Below, piece after piece: positions 6,001 to 8,901 of a DNA stretch of 8,901 nt; position 1 is the first letter of the stretch; every line of letters starts with the position of its first letter. Made by a program: the position numbers and the translations under genes. This DNA is from Bacteroidia bacterium (GTDB lineage Bacteria > Bacteroidota > Bacteroidia > Bacteroidales > CAJPTX01). The stretch is from positions 1 to 8,901 of the forward strand of contig CAJPTS010000062.1 of assembly GCA_905373625.1 (NCBI GenBank), read 5' to 3'. Below the pieces are notes generated by a model. The model saw only the letters and a program-made list of their open reading frames with translations, ran no database searches and had not been told where the DNA came from.

Positions 6001-8811
6001 CTCTTCTCCATTCACAAGCAAGCGCAGGAGCGAACCCTCGGGGTTGTCATTTTTTGCCATGTAGTAATTTACTACGAAGTGCAATGGCGTGTTTGCAGCT
6101 ATGGCGGTCAAGTCTATTTCGCAAGTACTTACTGCGCCTACATTTTCACGGTGGTTTGTAAACGGTTCATCCCAACTGGTCGCTTTTTTATTGGGTTGCC
6201 AAACCAGCATGTGCGAATCAAATGGGAGTGCATACCATGCAAGCGCCTCCTGTACAGTAAATTTCAAATTCTTGCCCGATTCTATTGTGGCATGTTGGAA
6301 AGGCGAACCAACAAACGATTCGAAGAGGGGGAGCTTCTCCGCACTTAGTTTCAAAGGCATAGCCGCATGCGACAATACGCCTACACTACGCATACCTACT
6401 ACCCCATCATTACTTAAGGCACGTACAGCATAAACATTTCGCCCTAGATCTATCGCTGTATTAGGTACAATGTACTCTGTAGAGGATGCAGCTACGTCAG
6501 CAATCTTGACATACTGTCCGCCCACAATATCGCCTTTAAGTATCTCATAACGTGCAGCGTCTTTTACCGCCGTCCAAGTCAGTTTCCATCCCTCTGTAGT
6601 ACATGCCGAGGCTTCAAGCTTTAAGTCTTTAACCCGCTCCATGACAGTGAAGGTCTCAGTTTCAGAGATGCTCCCTTCAGCATCCGTCAAACGGAATTTC
6701 ACTTCACGCGAAGGCGAAAGCGTCTTGGGTAGCATTATAGCCGCATTGGCATCGTAACGCCCCAATATAGAATAGGTTGCACCATTGTCAGTAGAAAGAG
6801 CCACTGTGAGTGGTTGCGGCATGTTACGGGTACGGAGATAAACCGCCTCGCCAGCCTCATAGACATCGTTCGCAGCGGGAGAAACTATGGCGGGGCGCTG
6901 ATGGTCAAAATACCAAACTATGGCATAGGGTTGCACATCGCCCTGTTTTAACACACCATTTACCTTTATTGTGCAAGCTCCAGCGGTTGGCGTACGTATC
7001 ACGACCTGCTCAATGTTATCTACCTTATTTACAGCTTCTACAGCCTCAGTATCAGGACTTTTGTGATCTAATGTAAGTGGAAGATGTGTTGTGCTGCCGA
7101 GCGCAACCGAGAGATCTAGATCATTTACAAGGGGCGACTCACCCGTTACATACTCCTTCCGTACTACGGGGTCGTTCCAGCACAGCATTACGCGGAGCTC
7201 TTTAACACCTGCGGGCACTTGAACCGTAAGATCGTTTTGTAGCTTGTCCGTTGTAAGTTGTGCGAGTTCGTAACTTTCCGATTCTATGACCGAGACAGCC
7301 GCTTCGGCATTGAGGATACCAAAGCCATATTTATAATCAGGACCGCGATTCCCCGCGTCGTCCGCCGTGTTAGCAATAAGCGCTTTCAAAAAATAGTTTA
7401 CAGGCAATGCGCCACCGTGCAATTGTTTCCAACGTTGTGTAAGCAATGCGAGATGCCCCGTAACATTGGGACAAGCCATCGAAGTACCATTCATGGGGGC
7501 ATATTTCTGCTCCGCTACCGTGGAAGAAACTGCATAACCGTAAGCGCTTACGATGGGATAAATACGCCCGTCAAGTAGCGGTCCGAAGCTAGAAAAATGC
7601 GTTATCGTACCAAAAGCATCTAATGCCCCGACGGAGATGATATTCTTTGAGTAATTGCCTGAATGCGAGAACGGACGTTTGCAAGTCGTTTGATCATTTC
7701 CCGCCGCGTAAACGTGCGTCAGCGTAGGGATGTTATACGAGAGGTAGTCTACATTCTGATTCCCCATCATCGTATAGTTGAAAAATTCGTCGTATGCACA
7801 GAGTTTACTAATTTTCAGACCGTAAGAGTTGGAAGTGAGTGAAATATTCTCGGCTTGGTACGTTTCAAACATCTCTTGTGCAACGGGTTTCCCATTAGAC
7901 GAGATGCCGTAGTTGTACGTCCAAATTTCAGCCTCGGGCGCTATTCCTCGTGCTTTGGGATCTAGTAAACCACTCCCGACGATAGTCCCCGTTGTATGCA
8001 TACCGTGCGCTCCTGTAGTACTTACAGATTGTTCAAATTCGCAACGGTGTACTCGGTTTCCATAATCAACATGATCGCCCACATTACCATCCCAAATGCC
8101 TATACGTACTCCATACCCCGTAAGTCCTCGTCCGCCTTCTCGGGGGAGAATACGCAACACCGACGCACCACTCAGACGTGCGCCGTAATAATTCGTGAGC
8201 TCCTGCGGAGGCTCTGTCCAACGCACAAATGCCACATAATTAGCCTCAGTTAAAGCCAAAATTTGTTCACGCGTGGCAGTAATCTCAGCATTAGATAAAT
8301 GGTCGGAACACGAGACGAGAGCTATCCCACGCTTTTGGAGATCGGCTTTTACTTGTTCGGCAGTAACACCCTTAAACCACGAAAGATTAACCTTTAGATT
8401 CTTGCCTTCAATAGCCCAATCGGGGGCAGTACCTTGTATAATCCCCGAGACAACTTTCCACTCGCCACGAATGGGAACTACAGTACGTAAGCCCGTTCCT
8501 ACGAAATCGCTAGGTCGGCTACCTGGAGCAACGCTTGCGTAGTAGGCATTTGCACCTAAGTAATCAGCCAGTACAACGCCTTTACGACGTAGAGCCTCAT
8601 AGTCGCGTTTTTGAGACTCAAATTGTACTAGGACATTGAGGTGGTCGCCTGTAGGGAGTCCCAATTCTAAACTAGAGGTTTTCTTTCCGCGCAGAGTCGG
8701 ACTAACGTTTGCCTCCAAATAAATTTCTCGCTCGCCAAAGCAAATGGGCTCTTGCGCATGGAGTAAAAAAGCCACGCTCAAGAAGAGTAACAAGAACAAT
8801 ATTCGTCTCAT
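34..8811 (-). CDS. Giant secreted subtilisin-like (S8) serine protease/adhesin with type A T9SS sorting domain
   Basis: This intact 2925-residue protein (roughly 320 kDa by average residue mass) is predicted to be an exported serine endopeptidase carrying a long chain of beta-sandwich modules. The ATG at 8811 is chosen because it gives a clean signal peptide (MRR plus a hydrophobic core, then LHA/Q) and lies 6 bases after AGGA. The catalytic set is visible: Asp241 in GIWDGN, His269 in GAHGMHTTG, oxyanion Asn372 in YAAGND and nucleophile Ser444 in NGTSMACP. The post-catalytic domain has the LVNDLDL signature of KP-43-type subtilases. The C-terminus (VVPNPF, then AGVYLLRI, then ETKTLRVVKE) is a T9SS type A sorting signal. 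It should therefore pass Sec, fold in the periplasm, cross the outer membrane by T9SS, lose the CTD and be anchored or released. Peptide substrates and binding partners cannot be read from the sequence. Most subtilases have 300-1,000 residues, so this one is exceptionally long. No internal stop or frameshift was seen. Confidence 0.95.
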   Translation of the reverse strand: MRRILFLLLFLSVAFLLHAQEPICFGEREIYLEANVSPTLRGKKTSSLELGLPTGDHLNVLVQFESQKRDYEALRRKGVVLADYLGANAYYASVAPGSRPSDFVGTGLRTVVPIRGEWKVVSGIIQGTAPDWAIEGKNLKVNLSWFKGVTAEQVKADLQKRGIALVSCSDHLSNAEITATREQILALTEANYVAFVRWTEPPQELTNYYGARLSGASVLRILPREGGRGLTGYGVRIGIWDGNVGDHVDYGNRVHRCEFEQSVSTTGAHGMHTTGTIVGSGLLDPKARGIAPEAEIWTYNYGISSNGKPVAQEMFETYQAENISLTSNSYGLKISKLCAYDEFFNYTMMGNQNVDYLSYNIPTLTHVYAAGNDQTTCKRPFSHSGNYSKNIISVGALDAFGTITHFSSFGPLLDGRIYPIVSAYGYAVSSTVAEQKYAPMNGTSMACPNVTGHLALLTQRWKQLHGGALPVNYFLKALIANTADDAGNRGPDYKYGFGILNAEAAVSVIESESYELAQLTTDKLQNDLTVQVPAGVKELRVMLCWNDPVVRKEYVTGESPLVNDLDLSVALGSTTHLPLTLDHKSPDTEAVEAVNKVDNIEQVVIRTPTAGACTIKVNGVLKQGDVQPYAIVWYFDHQRPAIVSPAANDVYEAGEAVYLRTRNMPQPLTVALSTDNGATYSILGRYDANAAIMLPKTLSPSREVKFRLTDAEGSISETETFTVMERVKDLKLEASACTTEGWKLTWTAVKDAARYEILKGDIVGGQYVKIADVAASSTEYIVPNTAIDLGRNVYAVRALSNDGVVGMRSVGVLSHAAMPLKLSAEKLPLFESFVGSPFQHATIESGKNLKFTVQEALAWYALPFDSHMLVWQPNKKATSWDEPFTNHRENVGAVSTCEIDLTAIAANTPLHFVVNYYMAKNDNPEGSLLRLLVNGEEVADVLGRAHITGDSDEHFVTWDFTPYAGQKISIKLEFAFETPKDGIVLISYKLMTQTEKPDVGIVWANTPEIKAKAKMTSEDIRFKVQNFASSDARNVPVSVQVDGKVVYSYLIETLKPFEDRIFTYKHNFESSEAHKYTVDICTSLDGDTRKQNDAASFEVYNMGDVLTMPEITYEEFMGSLFPQIPYDMGKVNGRTKFVDGRGELEPYNAGEFAVFKLLPTLPDRVLQATFSQHAFAPTDTLYVYTNTVPANLQEISTKQASYVLTGRATEPRTFISEAKDGAITFVFIGNNKQASEGWVAELSELPMPNQWQLLDVKEVEGADAQHSKLALSVKNLLPVSCYNVGVYLSVNGVTKRMEITELPTGTSTVALEEQLEVAPPMCAEVLVTLAKDGDVSDNSKEIVIQHDPIGGTAGIIAAPAELYVSKVTPLGERDTVNIEPSKRILYKTEREIPLYSKSLNALTLVLSAKPTQEQSTAKIRIWTNIDGDNELRDTPPELVVLPVERDKRTYEALIDLSTVSSVVMGKQRLRIMLATDDGYAQFKEGKEMPWGSVVDLTASIRDGVSPNDYELALLQIESPKTVHELSATESVSLKVRNNGLARQTSVMLTCTIDNTTFDETVSCDIAPRGGEATLTLQRTADLSLEGKHSISIALKNKDGYEADNELKLTLFNIAKRTDDLYALSFVGDKDEYVIYPRIGQNVTDKATLEGWWYLNKPQFSGLIYGGEQGIQLLSMADNDVYADNTLALLIGPVGGYVSTQPVIKPGQWQHIAITLQQDEDMFTGKMLTTAEAFVDGQKIKLKRVRYDGFQFSHLWANVRMQGRNAMFRLWNSIRTPAQIKDDMYSSVRTTEGRLPEGCEAEFLYTEGRGIASASGDEHFATFHSTRTDDIWKKLDGVVRSVQVAKQVRETQLTDNEMTVTMPQDFVGFDKVKLQFLLEWSDAVVTHNGATVTQETEIDFTQNTEHKLAFKAEKSNLFGKTLTQEFTVRLVNDLSNACSIEEIALLKEKNAGLKNDISVNNPNEMVVFEAEDESPSDKFDAKKANLSVLRLTAGAKLYYGTEEVTVGAAGAIVQLDLSSPQVLRVVAQNGYDTKNYMVRLAMPQEISWQEEEIERTFGKEVLMLDATASSGLGVSYVSLDPSIVTVDAKGQLITAGIGSTALVAYQDGNGQYKPAPKKIREVSVTRSNLTIKVKDIAIGQGEQLPPLDFEYAGLQFEGTERDFAWPYEIQKTDGSVYDAAQQLTPGVYRIVPQKYSGTYEFGNYNVTRETGTLTILDPQRAKAITFIAKDQGGAPLADVALQCNGYSYMTQADGKCVLYLLPRKKEYTVEATKQGYQTAEKAFVVTEATEIPLQLSKLVYNISYTADANGIISGNSQQMVAAQQDGEQVIAVSRNLQHRFKRWSDGVETAARTDRGVMQNISVTAEFEPYFYTLRYTVTEGGEFVSSEATQVQEVAPGADGETVTVKEKAGYIFLGWEDGDKNLTRTDRNIWGDKTLNAVFFKPYLLAWTENFDNEATTLQGWEYGASKYGRGWKLYAEKTISATPDAKGYALAIAPLFEPAPKPIYNDCWVATPWLDLQGGDATSRIVLTYKSRMKVIGATKARVEYCFEDGVWIQAHNVAAAIQPTEASFEWQASDFLTHKYLRIRWVFTTPSSSTYLAIDDIKVAFAASDRQVLRYYAAENGMLQKEGDDNKVAYIELQTPKNTFAQEVRAIPNTGYVFERWSDGIETPERKDALDVTVVAIFQPKVRPTFTTIYKVSEHGEALIGSTYQVRTEGEFTSPVTAIAKTGYHFSQWSDGRKENPRVDEVTSDATYTAEFESDSPTTYAVTLTKEGEGSLSITGIEADKLGAVPEGTELVAVATPKTGWKLKSLMAGDKDIKTDGKFTVAADVDVKAIFEKETPVTDAQFAKVQVVPNPFALQLKIKNEEAVNARYELINTNGVVVRSGALQDVETVLNTEDLAAGVYLLRILAGSETKTLRVVKE
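37..267 (-). other. T9SS type A C-terminal sorting domain (residues 2849-2925)
   Basis: The last 77 residues contain KVQVVPNPF (2852-2859), YELINTNGVVV, a Leu/Ala segment ending AGVYLLRI, and the terminal ETKTLRVVKE. These correspond to the conserved PNP, G-x-Y-x-L-x-(I/V) and K-x-x-(K/R)-V-(V/I)-K blocks of type A signals (TIGR04183 family). The CTD directs outer-membrane passage and is normally cut off by a sortase-like protease (PorU in Porphyromonas). Confidence 0.93.
295..522 (-). repeat. InlB-type repeat 5, degenerate (residues 2764-2839)
   Basis: It begins with TYAVTLTKEGEG and ends TGWKLKSLMAGDKDIKTDGK followed by VDVKAIFEK. The F-x-x-W-x-D-G core is lost (KSLMAGDKD in its place) but strand order and the final A-x-F are kept. 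It leads into the sorting domain. Confidence 0.6.
523..744 (-). repeat. InlB-type repeat 4 (residues 2690-2763)
   Basis: It begins with TTIYKVSEHGEA and ends GYHFSQWSDGRKENPRVDE, then YTAEFES. The core is intact. Confidence 0.75.
745..978 (-). repeat. InlB-type repeat 3 (residues 2612-2689)
   Basis: It begins with VLRYYAAENGML and ends GYVFERWSDGIETPERKD, then VVAIFQP. The WSDGxET core is shared with repeat 1, and the two share an 11-base identical stretch (CCGTCAGACCA on the plus strand) at the WSDG codons. Confidence 0.75.
982..1482 (-). other. Choice-of-anchor-J/MAM-like (cleaved adhesin type) domain (residues 2444-2610)
   Basis: The domain opens with WTENFDN followed by LQGWEY, contains YNDCWVATPWLDLQG (Cys2509), an RIVLTYKSRM strand and RVEYCFEDG, and ends TYLAIDDIKVAF. 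The ENF-x-x, N-D-C-W-x-x-T-P-x-L and (L/I)-A-I-D-D-I-K-V landmarks match the cleaved-adhesin/choice-of-anchor-J fold used in surface adhesins of oral Bacteroidota. It splits the InlB-type repeats into 2 + 3. Confidence 0.75.
1483..1707 (-). repeat. InlB-type repeat 2 (residues 2369-2443)
   Basis: It begins with TLRYTVTEGGEF and ends GYIFLGWEDGDKNLTRTDRN plus LNAVFFKP. The GYxFxGWxDG core and TRTD are conserved with repeat 1. It abuts the jelly-roll domain that interrupts the repeat series. Confidence 0.75.
1708..1920 (-). repeat. InlB-type repeat 1 (residues 2298-2368)
   Basis: This unit carries VYNISYTADANG at its start and HRFKRWSDGVETAARTD followed by VTAEFEP at its end. It is the first of five related modules of the divergent InlB B-repeat type. 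The F-x-x-W-x-D-G, R-x-D and (A)-x-F consensus is intact. Confidence 0.75.
1921..2160 (-). other. Carboxypeptidase regulatory-like domain (residues 2218-2297)
   Basis: ITFIAKDQGGAPLADVALQCNG is followed by YMTQADGKCVLYL and EYTVEATKQGYQTAEK. The P-L-x-x-V-x-V, then T-x-x-D-G-x-x, then Y-x-V-x-A-x-K-x-G-Y signature is that of transthyretin-like CarboxypepD_reg domains. It precedes the InlB-type repeats. Confidence 0.65.
2161..2433 (-). other. MBG-like domain (residues 2127-2217)
   Basis: NLTIKVKDIAIGQGEQLPPLDFEYAG opens the unit. It ends with PGVYRIVPQ then FGNYNVTRETGTLTIL. This is the MBG plan: L-T-I-x-x-x-D followed by G-E-x-x-P-x-L-x-x-x-Y-x-G, then G-x-Y-x-I and NYN-V-x-x-x-x-G-T-L-T-I. 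It follows the Big_2-like unit as is common in this architecture. Confidence 0.7.
2440..2679 (-). other. Big_2-like domain (residues 2045-2124)
   Basis: FGKEVLMLDATASSGLGVSYVS is followed by DPSIVTVDAKGQLITAGIG and then STALVAYQDGNGQYKPAP. The ATASSGLxVSYxS and VxTVDxxGxLxTxGxGxxxxxAxQxGNxxYxPA phrases are typical of Big_2-type bacterial Ig domains found next to MBG modules. Confidence 0.65.
2680..3306 (-). other. Two beta-sandwich units, cadherin-like (residues 1836-2044)
   Basis: Unit a (1836-1940) ends in KTLTQEFTVRLVNDLS and unit b (1941-2044) ends in NGYDTKNYMVRLAMP. Both end in a strand, an invariant N-x-x-T-(K/Q)-x-(Y/F)-x-V-R-L, that matches cadherin-like or DUF5018-type modules found in Bacteroidota surface proteins. 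The family was not firmly recognised. Confidence 0.4.
3307..3948 (-). other. LamG/concanavalin A-like lectin domain (residues 1622-1835)
   Basis: ALSFVGDKDEYVIYP opens the fold. It is followed by TLEGWWYLN, PGQWQHIAITLQQD, then AEAFVDGQKI, and FRLWNSIRTPAQIKDDM. The combination of T-x-E-x-W, G-x-W-x-H-I-A-I-T, VDG and the R-x-W-N-x-x-R-T-x-A-Q-I closing segment is characteristic of Laminin_G_3 domains. A further 50 residues (RLPEGCEAEFLY onward) form the usual trailing strands. It probably binds glycans or extracellular protein. Confidence 0.8.
3967..4296 (-). other. CARDB-like beta-sandwich 3 (residues 1506-1615)
   Basis: The segment begins with DYELALLQIESPKTV and contains ESVSLKVRNNGLARQTSVMLTCTID, then HSISIALKNKDGYEADNELKLTL. 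The V-x-N-x-G core and the acidic end (ADNEL) match the CARDB pattern most clearly of the three copies. It leads directly into the LamG-like domain. Confidence 0.55.
4312..4770 (-). other. Divergent GEVED-like domain (residues about 1348-1500)
   Basis: STAKIRIWTNIDGDNEL (around 1415-1431) corresponds to the VWIDWNxDGDF strand of GEVED domains, and GKQRLRIMLATDDG corresponds to the GTTRMRVxL strand. The terminal signature that names the family, GEVEDY, reads GSVVDL here (1491-1496). The domain has thus kept its shape but lost the acidic motif. Its role is unknown and it is probably structural. Confidence 0.5.
4771..5073 (-). other. CARDB-like beta-sandwich 2 (residues 1247-1347)
   Basis: SKLALSVKNLLPVSCYNVGVYLSVNG is followed by a Thr-rich turn, then EVLVTLAKDGDVSDNSKEIVI. 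It has the same strand plan as the 996-1102 module (V-x-N then V-x-V-x-L-x-V-N-G, ending D-N-x-x-x-x-x-V). It sits between the CUB-like and GEVED-like domains. Confidence 0.45.
5080..5385 (-). other. CUB-like domain (residues about 1143-1244)
   Basis: After GELEPYN the sequence gives QATFSQHAFAPTDTLYVYTN, then an acidic turn, then ISEAKDGAITFVFIGNNKQASEGWVAEL. The order of F-x-L-x-x-x-D-x-L-x-V-Y, then D-G-x-I-x-F-x-F-x-x-(N/S), then GW-x-A is that of bacterial CUB-like modules. It may bind protein or glycan ligands. The call is from motif order only. Confidence 0.5.
5506..5826 (-). other. CARDB-like beta-sandwich 1 (residues 996-1102)
   Basis: DIRFKVQNFASSDARNVPVSVQVDGKVV, followed by a proline-containing turn and KQNDAASFEV, matches the CARDB pattern: a strand ending in V-x-N-x-G/A, then P-V-x-V-x-V-x-G and a final N-D-A strand. 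It is the first of three such modules spaced through the middle of the protein. It is likely structural. Confidence 0.5.
5839..6330 (-). other. Jelly-roll domain, MAM/choice-of-anchor-J-like (residues 828-991)
   Basis: The domain opens with LPLFESF, has a hydrophobic strand with HFVVNYYMAKND, and ends with VTWDFTPYAGQKISIKLEF followed by DGIVLISYKL. That opening and the WDFTPYAGQ-x-I-x-I closing strand are typical of the MAM-like and anchor-J jelly rolls of T9SS cargo. A second copy of this domain type lies near the C-terminus (2444-2610), but the two are strongly diverged. Confidence 0.55.
6370..6633 (-). other. Fibronectin type III domain (residues about 727-814)
   Basis: WKLTWTAVKDAARYEILKGD is followed by a strand ending in a polar turn (STEYIVPNTAI) and then NVYAVRALSNDG. 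This is the classic FN3 order: a Trp in the B strand, YEI in the C strand and Y-x-V-x-A in the F strand. It probably acts as a spacer or carbohydrate/protein contact module. Confidence 0.7.
6640..6900 (-). other. Ig-like/beta-sandwich segment (residues 638-724)
   Basis: This segment begins RPAIVSPAANDVYEAGEAV and contains LSTDNGATYSILG and EVKFRLTDAEGSISET. The pattern suits an Ig-like fold that reads sample-type phrases (STDNGATY) common in secreted Bacteroidota proteins. It links the protease core to the FN3 domain. A specific family was not recognised. Confidence 0.45.
6901..7269 (-). other. KP-43-type C-terminal jelly-roll domain (residues 515-637)
   Basis: Directly after the catalytic domain, the sequence has VKELRVMLCWNDP, then SPLVNDLDLSV (559-569), then DNIEQVVI and TAGACTIKV, ending PYAIVWYFD. 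This order (LxVxLxWxDP, LVNDLDL, NxExV, G.YTxxV, and a final A/S-x-V strand) is the hallmark of the calcium-binding beta-barrel that follows the catalytic domain in KP-43-like subtilases. It is thought to stabilise the enzyme. The assignment rests on recalled family motifs. Confidence 0.75.
7288..8127 (-). other. Peptidase S8 (subtilase) catalytic domain, residues about 229-508
   Basis: All four functional residues are present in order and at normal spacing: Asp241 (IGIWDGNVGD), His269 (AHGMHTTGTIVGSG, normally HGTHVAG), Asn372 (VYAAGND) and Ser444 (MNGTSMACPNVTGH). FSSFGPLLDGRI at 406-417 corresponds to the FSSRGP..DGR segment of the family, and GFGILNAEAAV ends the domain near residue 506. 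The equivalent of the common PDVxAPG stretch reads PIVSAYG (419-425), a local departure from consensus. Cysteines occur at several places in the domain, including MACP right after the nucleophile, where many homologues have Ala. The protein should be an active serine endopeptidase; specificity is unknown. Confidence 0.93.
8197..8754 (-). other. Prodomain of the protease, two similar halves (residues 20-205)
   Basis: The segment between the signal peptide and the catalytic core is about 185-205 residues, long for a subtilase propeptide, which is often under 100. It looks like two related units. Unit 1 is about residues 57-121 (VLVQF strand, then LRRKGVVL helix end, then YYASV). Unit 2 is about residues 138-203 (VNLSWF strand, then LQKRGIAL, then NYVAFV). 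Both follow the strand, helix, KxG, strand order expected of inhibitor I9-like or ferredoxin-like prodomains. The inferred role is intramolecular chaperone and inhibitor, removed on activation. The cleavage site is not identifiable; residues 205-228 are the likely linker. Confidence 0.6.
8755..8811 (-). other. Sec signal peptide (residues 1-19)
   Basis: Residues 1-3 are MRR (positive n-region), residues 4-17 are a leucine/phenylalanine-rich hydrophobic core, and LHA followed by Gln20 fits signal peptidase I cleavage between Ala19 and Gln20. There is no lipobox cysteine after the core (the first Cys is residue 24), so this is a type I signal rather than a lipoprotein signal. Confidence 0.9.
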
Positions 8812-8814
8812 CTA

Positions 8815-8824
8815 TTTTCCTTTT
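8815..8824 (-). promoter_or_regulatory. Ribosome binding site of the giant protease gene
   Basis: Reading on the minus strand, AAAAGGAAAA precedes the ATG at 8811, with 6 bases between AGGA and the start codon. This spacing is good for a Shine-Dalgarno site and, with the signal peptide, decides the start. Confidence 0.65.
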
Positions 8825-8843
8825 GTTGATTAGTAAACGATAT

Positions 8844-8851
8844 GCAAAATA
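8844..8851 (-). promoter_or_regulatory. Possible Bacteroidota -7 promoter element
   Basis: TATTTTGC on the minus strand lies 32 bases upstream of the start codon and resembles the TAnnTTTG -7 box of the Bacteroidota housekeeping sigma factor, but is one base shorter between TA and TTTG. No TTTG-like -33 element is present at the expected distance, so the call is weak. Transcription would begin near 8838 and give a short leader. Confidence 0.3.
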
Positions 8852-8860
8852 CGGGAATTT

Positions 8861-8878
8861 TGCGGTAATTAAGCCGCA
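8861..8878. promoter_or_regulatory. Inverted repeat upstream of the -7 box
   Basis: TGCGG and CCGCA form a perfect 5-base inverted repeat around an 8-base AT-rich centre (TAATTAAG). It sits just upstream of the putative -7 box, where an operator would lie. It has no following T-tract in either direction, so it is not a convincing terminator. Chance occurrence is quite possible. Confidence 0.2.
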
Positions 8879-8901
8879 GAGAGGCGAAACAAGTACTAGG
8901 T

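Noticed and set aside
34..8811. Identification as a gingipain or hemagglutinin gene
   Set aside because: The cleaved-adhesin-like domain near the C-terminus recalls those proteins, but the catalytic domain is a serine subtilase (S8), not the cysteine peptidase C25 of gingipains, and the rest of the architecture differs.
34..8811. Possibility that the unusual length results from fused or frameshifted neighbouring genes
   Set aside because: The frame is continuous with one signal peptide at the start and one sorting domain at the end; no internal signal peptide, second catalytic domain or second sorting signal is visible.
8861..8878. Terminator of an upstream gene
   Set aside because: The stem is only 5 base pairs with an 8-base loop and no T-tract follows on either strand; it is kept only as a low-confidence inverted repeat.

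Overview
The window is almost entirely one minus-strand gene. An intact reading frame of 2925 codons (8811 down to the TAG at 34-36) encodes a very large secreted multidomain protein. It starts with a Sec signal peptide, continues with a prodomain and a complete subtilisin-type (S8) catalytic domain, then runs through roughly 2,300 residues of beta-sandwich and adhesin-like modules. It ends in a type A type IX secretion (T9SS) C-terminal sorting domain. The C-terminal signal places the organism in the Bacteroidota. The moderate GC content and the style of the adhesin modules (MAM/choice-of-anchor-J-like, InlB-type repeats) suggest a Porphyromonas-like host, but that is inference.

Protein layout, N to C: signal peptide (1-19); prodomain with two similar halves (about 57-205); S8 catalytic domain (about 229-508; Asp241, His269, Asn372, Ser444); KP-43-type C-terminal jelly roll (about 515-637); Ig-like segment and FN3 (638-814); jelly roll (828-991); CARDB-like 1; CUB-like (1143-1244); CARDB-like 2; GEVED-like (1348-1500); CARDB-like 3; LamG/concanavalin-like (1622-1835); cadherin-like pair (1836-2044); Big_2-like (2045-2124); MBG-like (2127-2217); carboxypeptidase-regulatory-like (2218-2297); InlB-type repeats 1 and 2; choice-of-anchor-J/MAM-like jelly roll (2444-2610); InlB-type repeats 3, 4 and 5; T9SS CTD (2849-2925). 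The likely picture is a proprotein exported by Sec, moved across the outer membrane by T9SS, and displayed on or released from the cell surface as a protease with a long adhesive or substrate-binding stalk.

The flanks are short. Upstream (8812-8901) holds a good ribosome binding site, a near-consensus Bacteroidota -7 element and a small inverted repeat. Downstream (1-33) shows no terminator. A possible start codon of a following co-directional gene (13 down to 1, cut by the window edge) lies 20 bases after the stop. No RNA genes, mobile elements, CRISPR arrays or credible plus-strand genes are visible.
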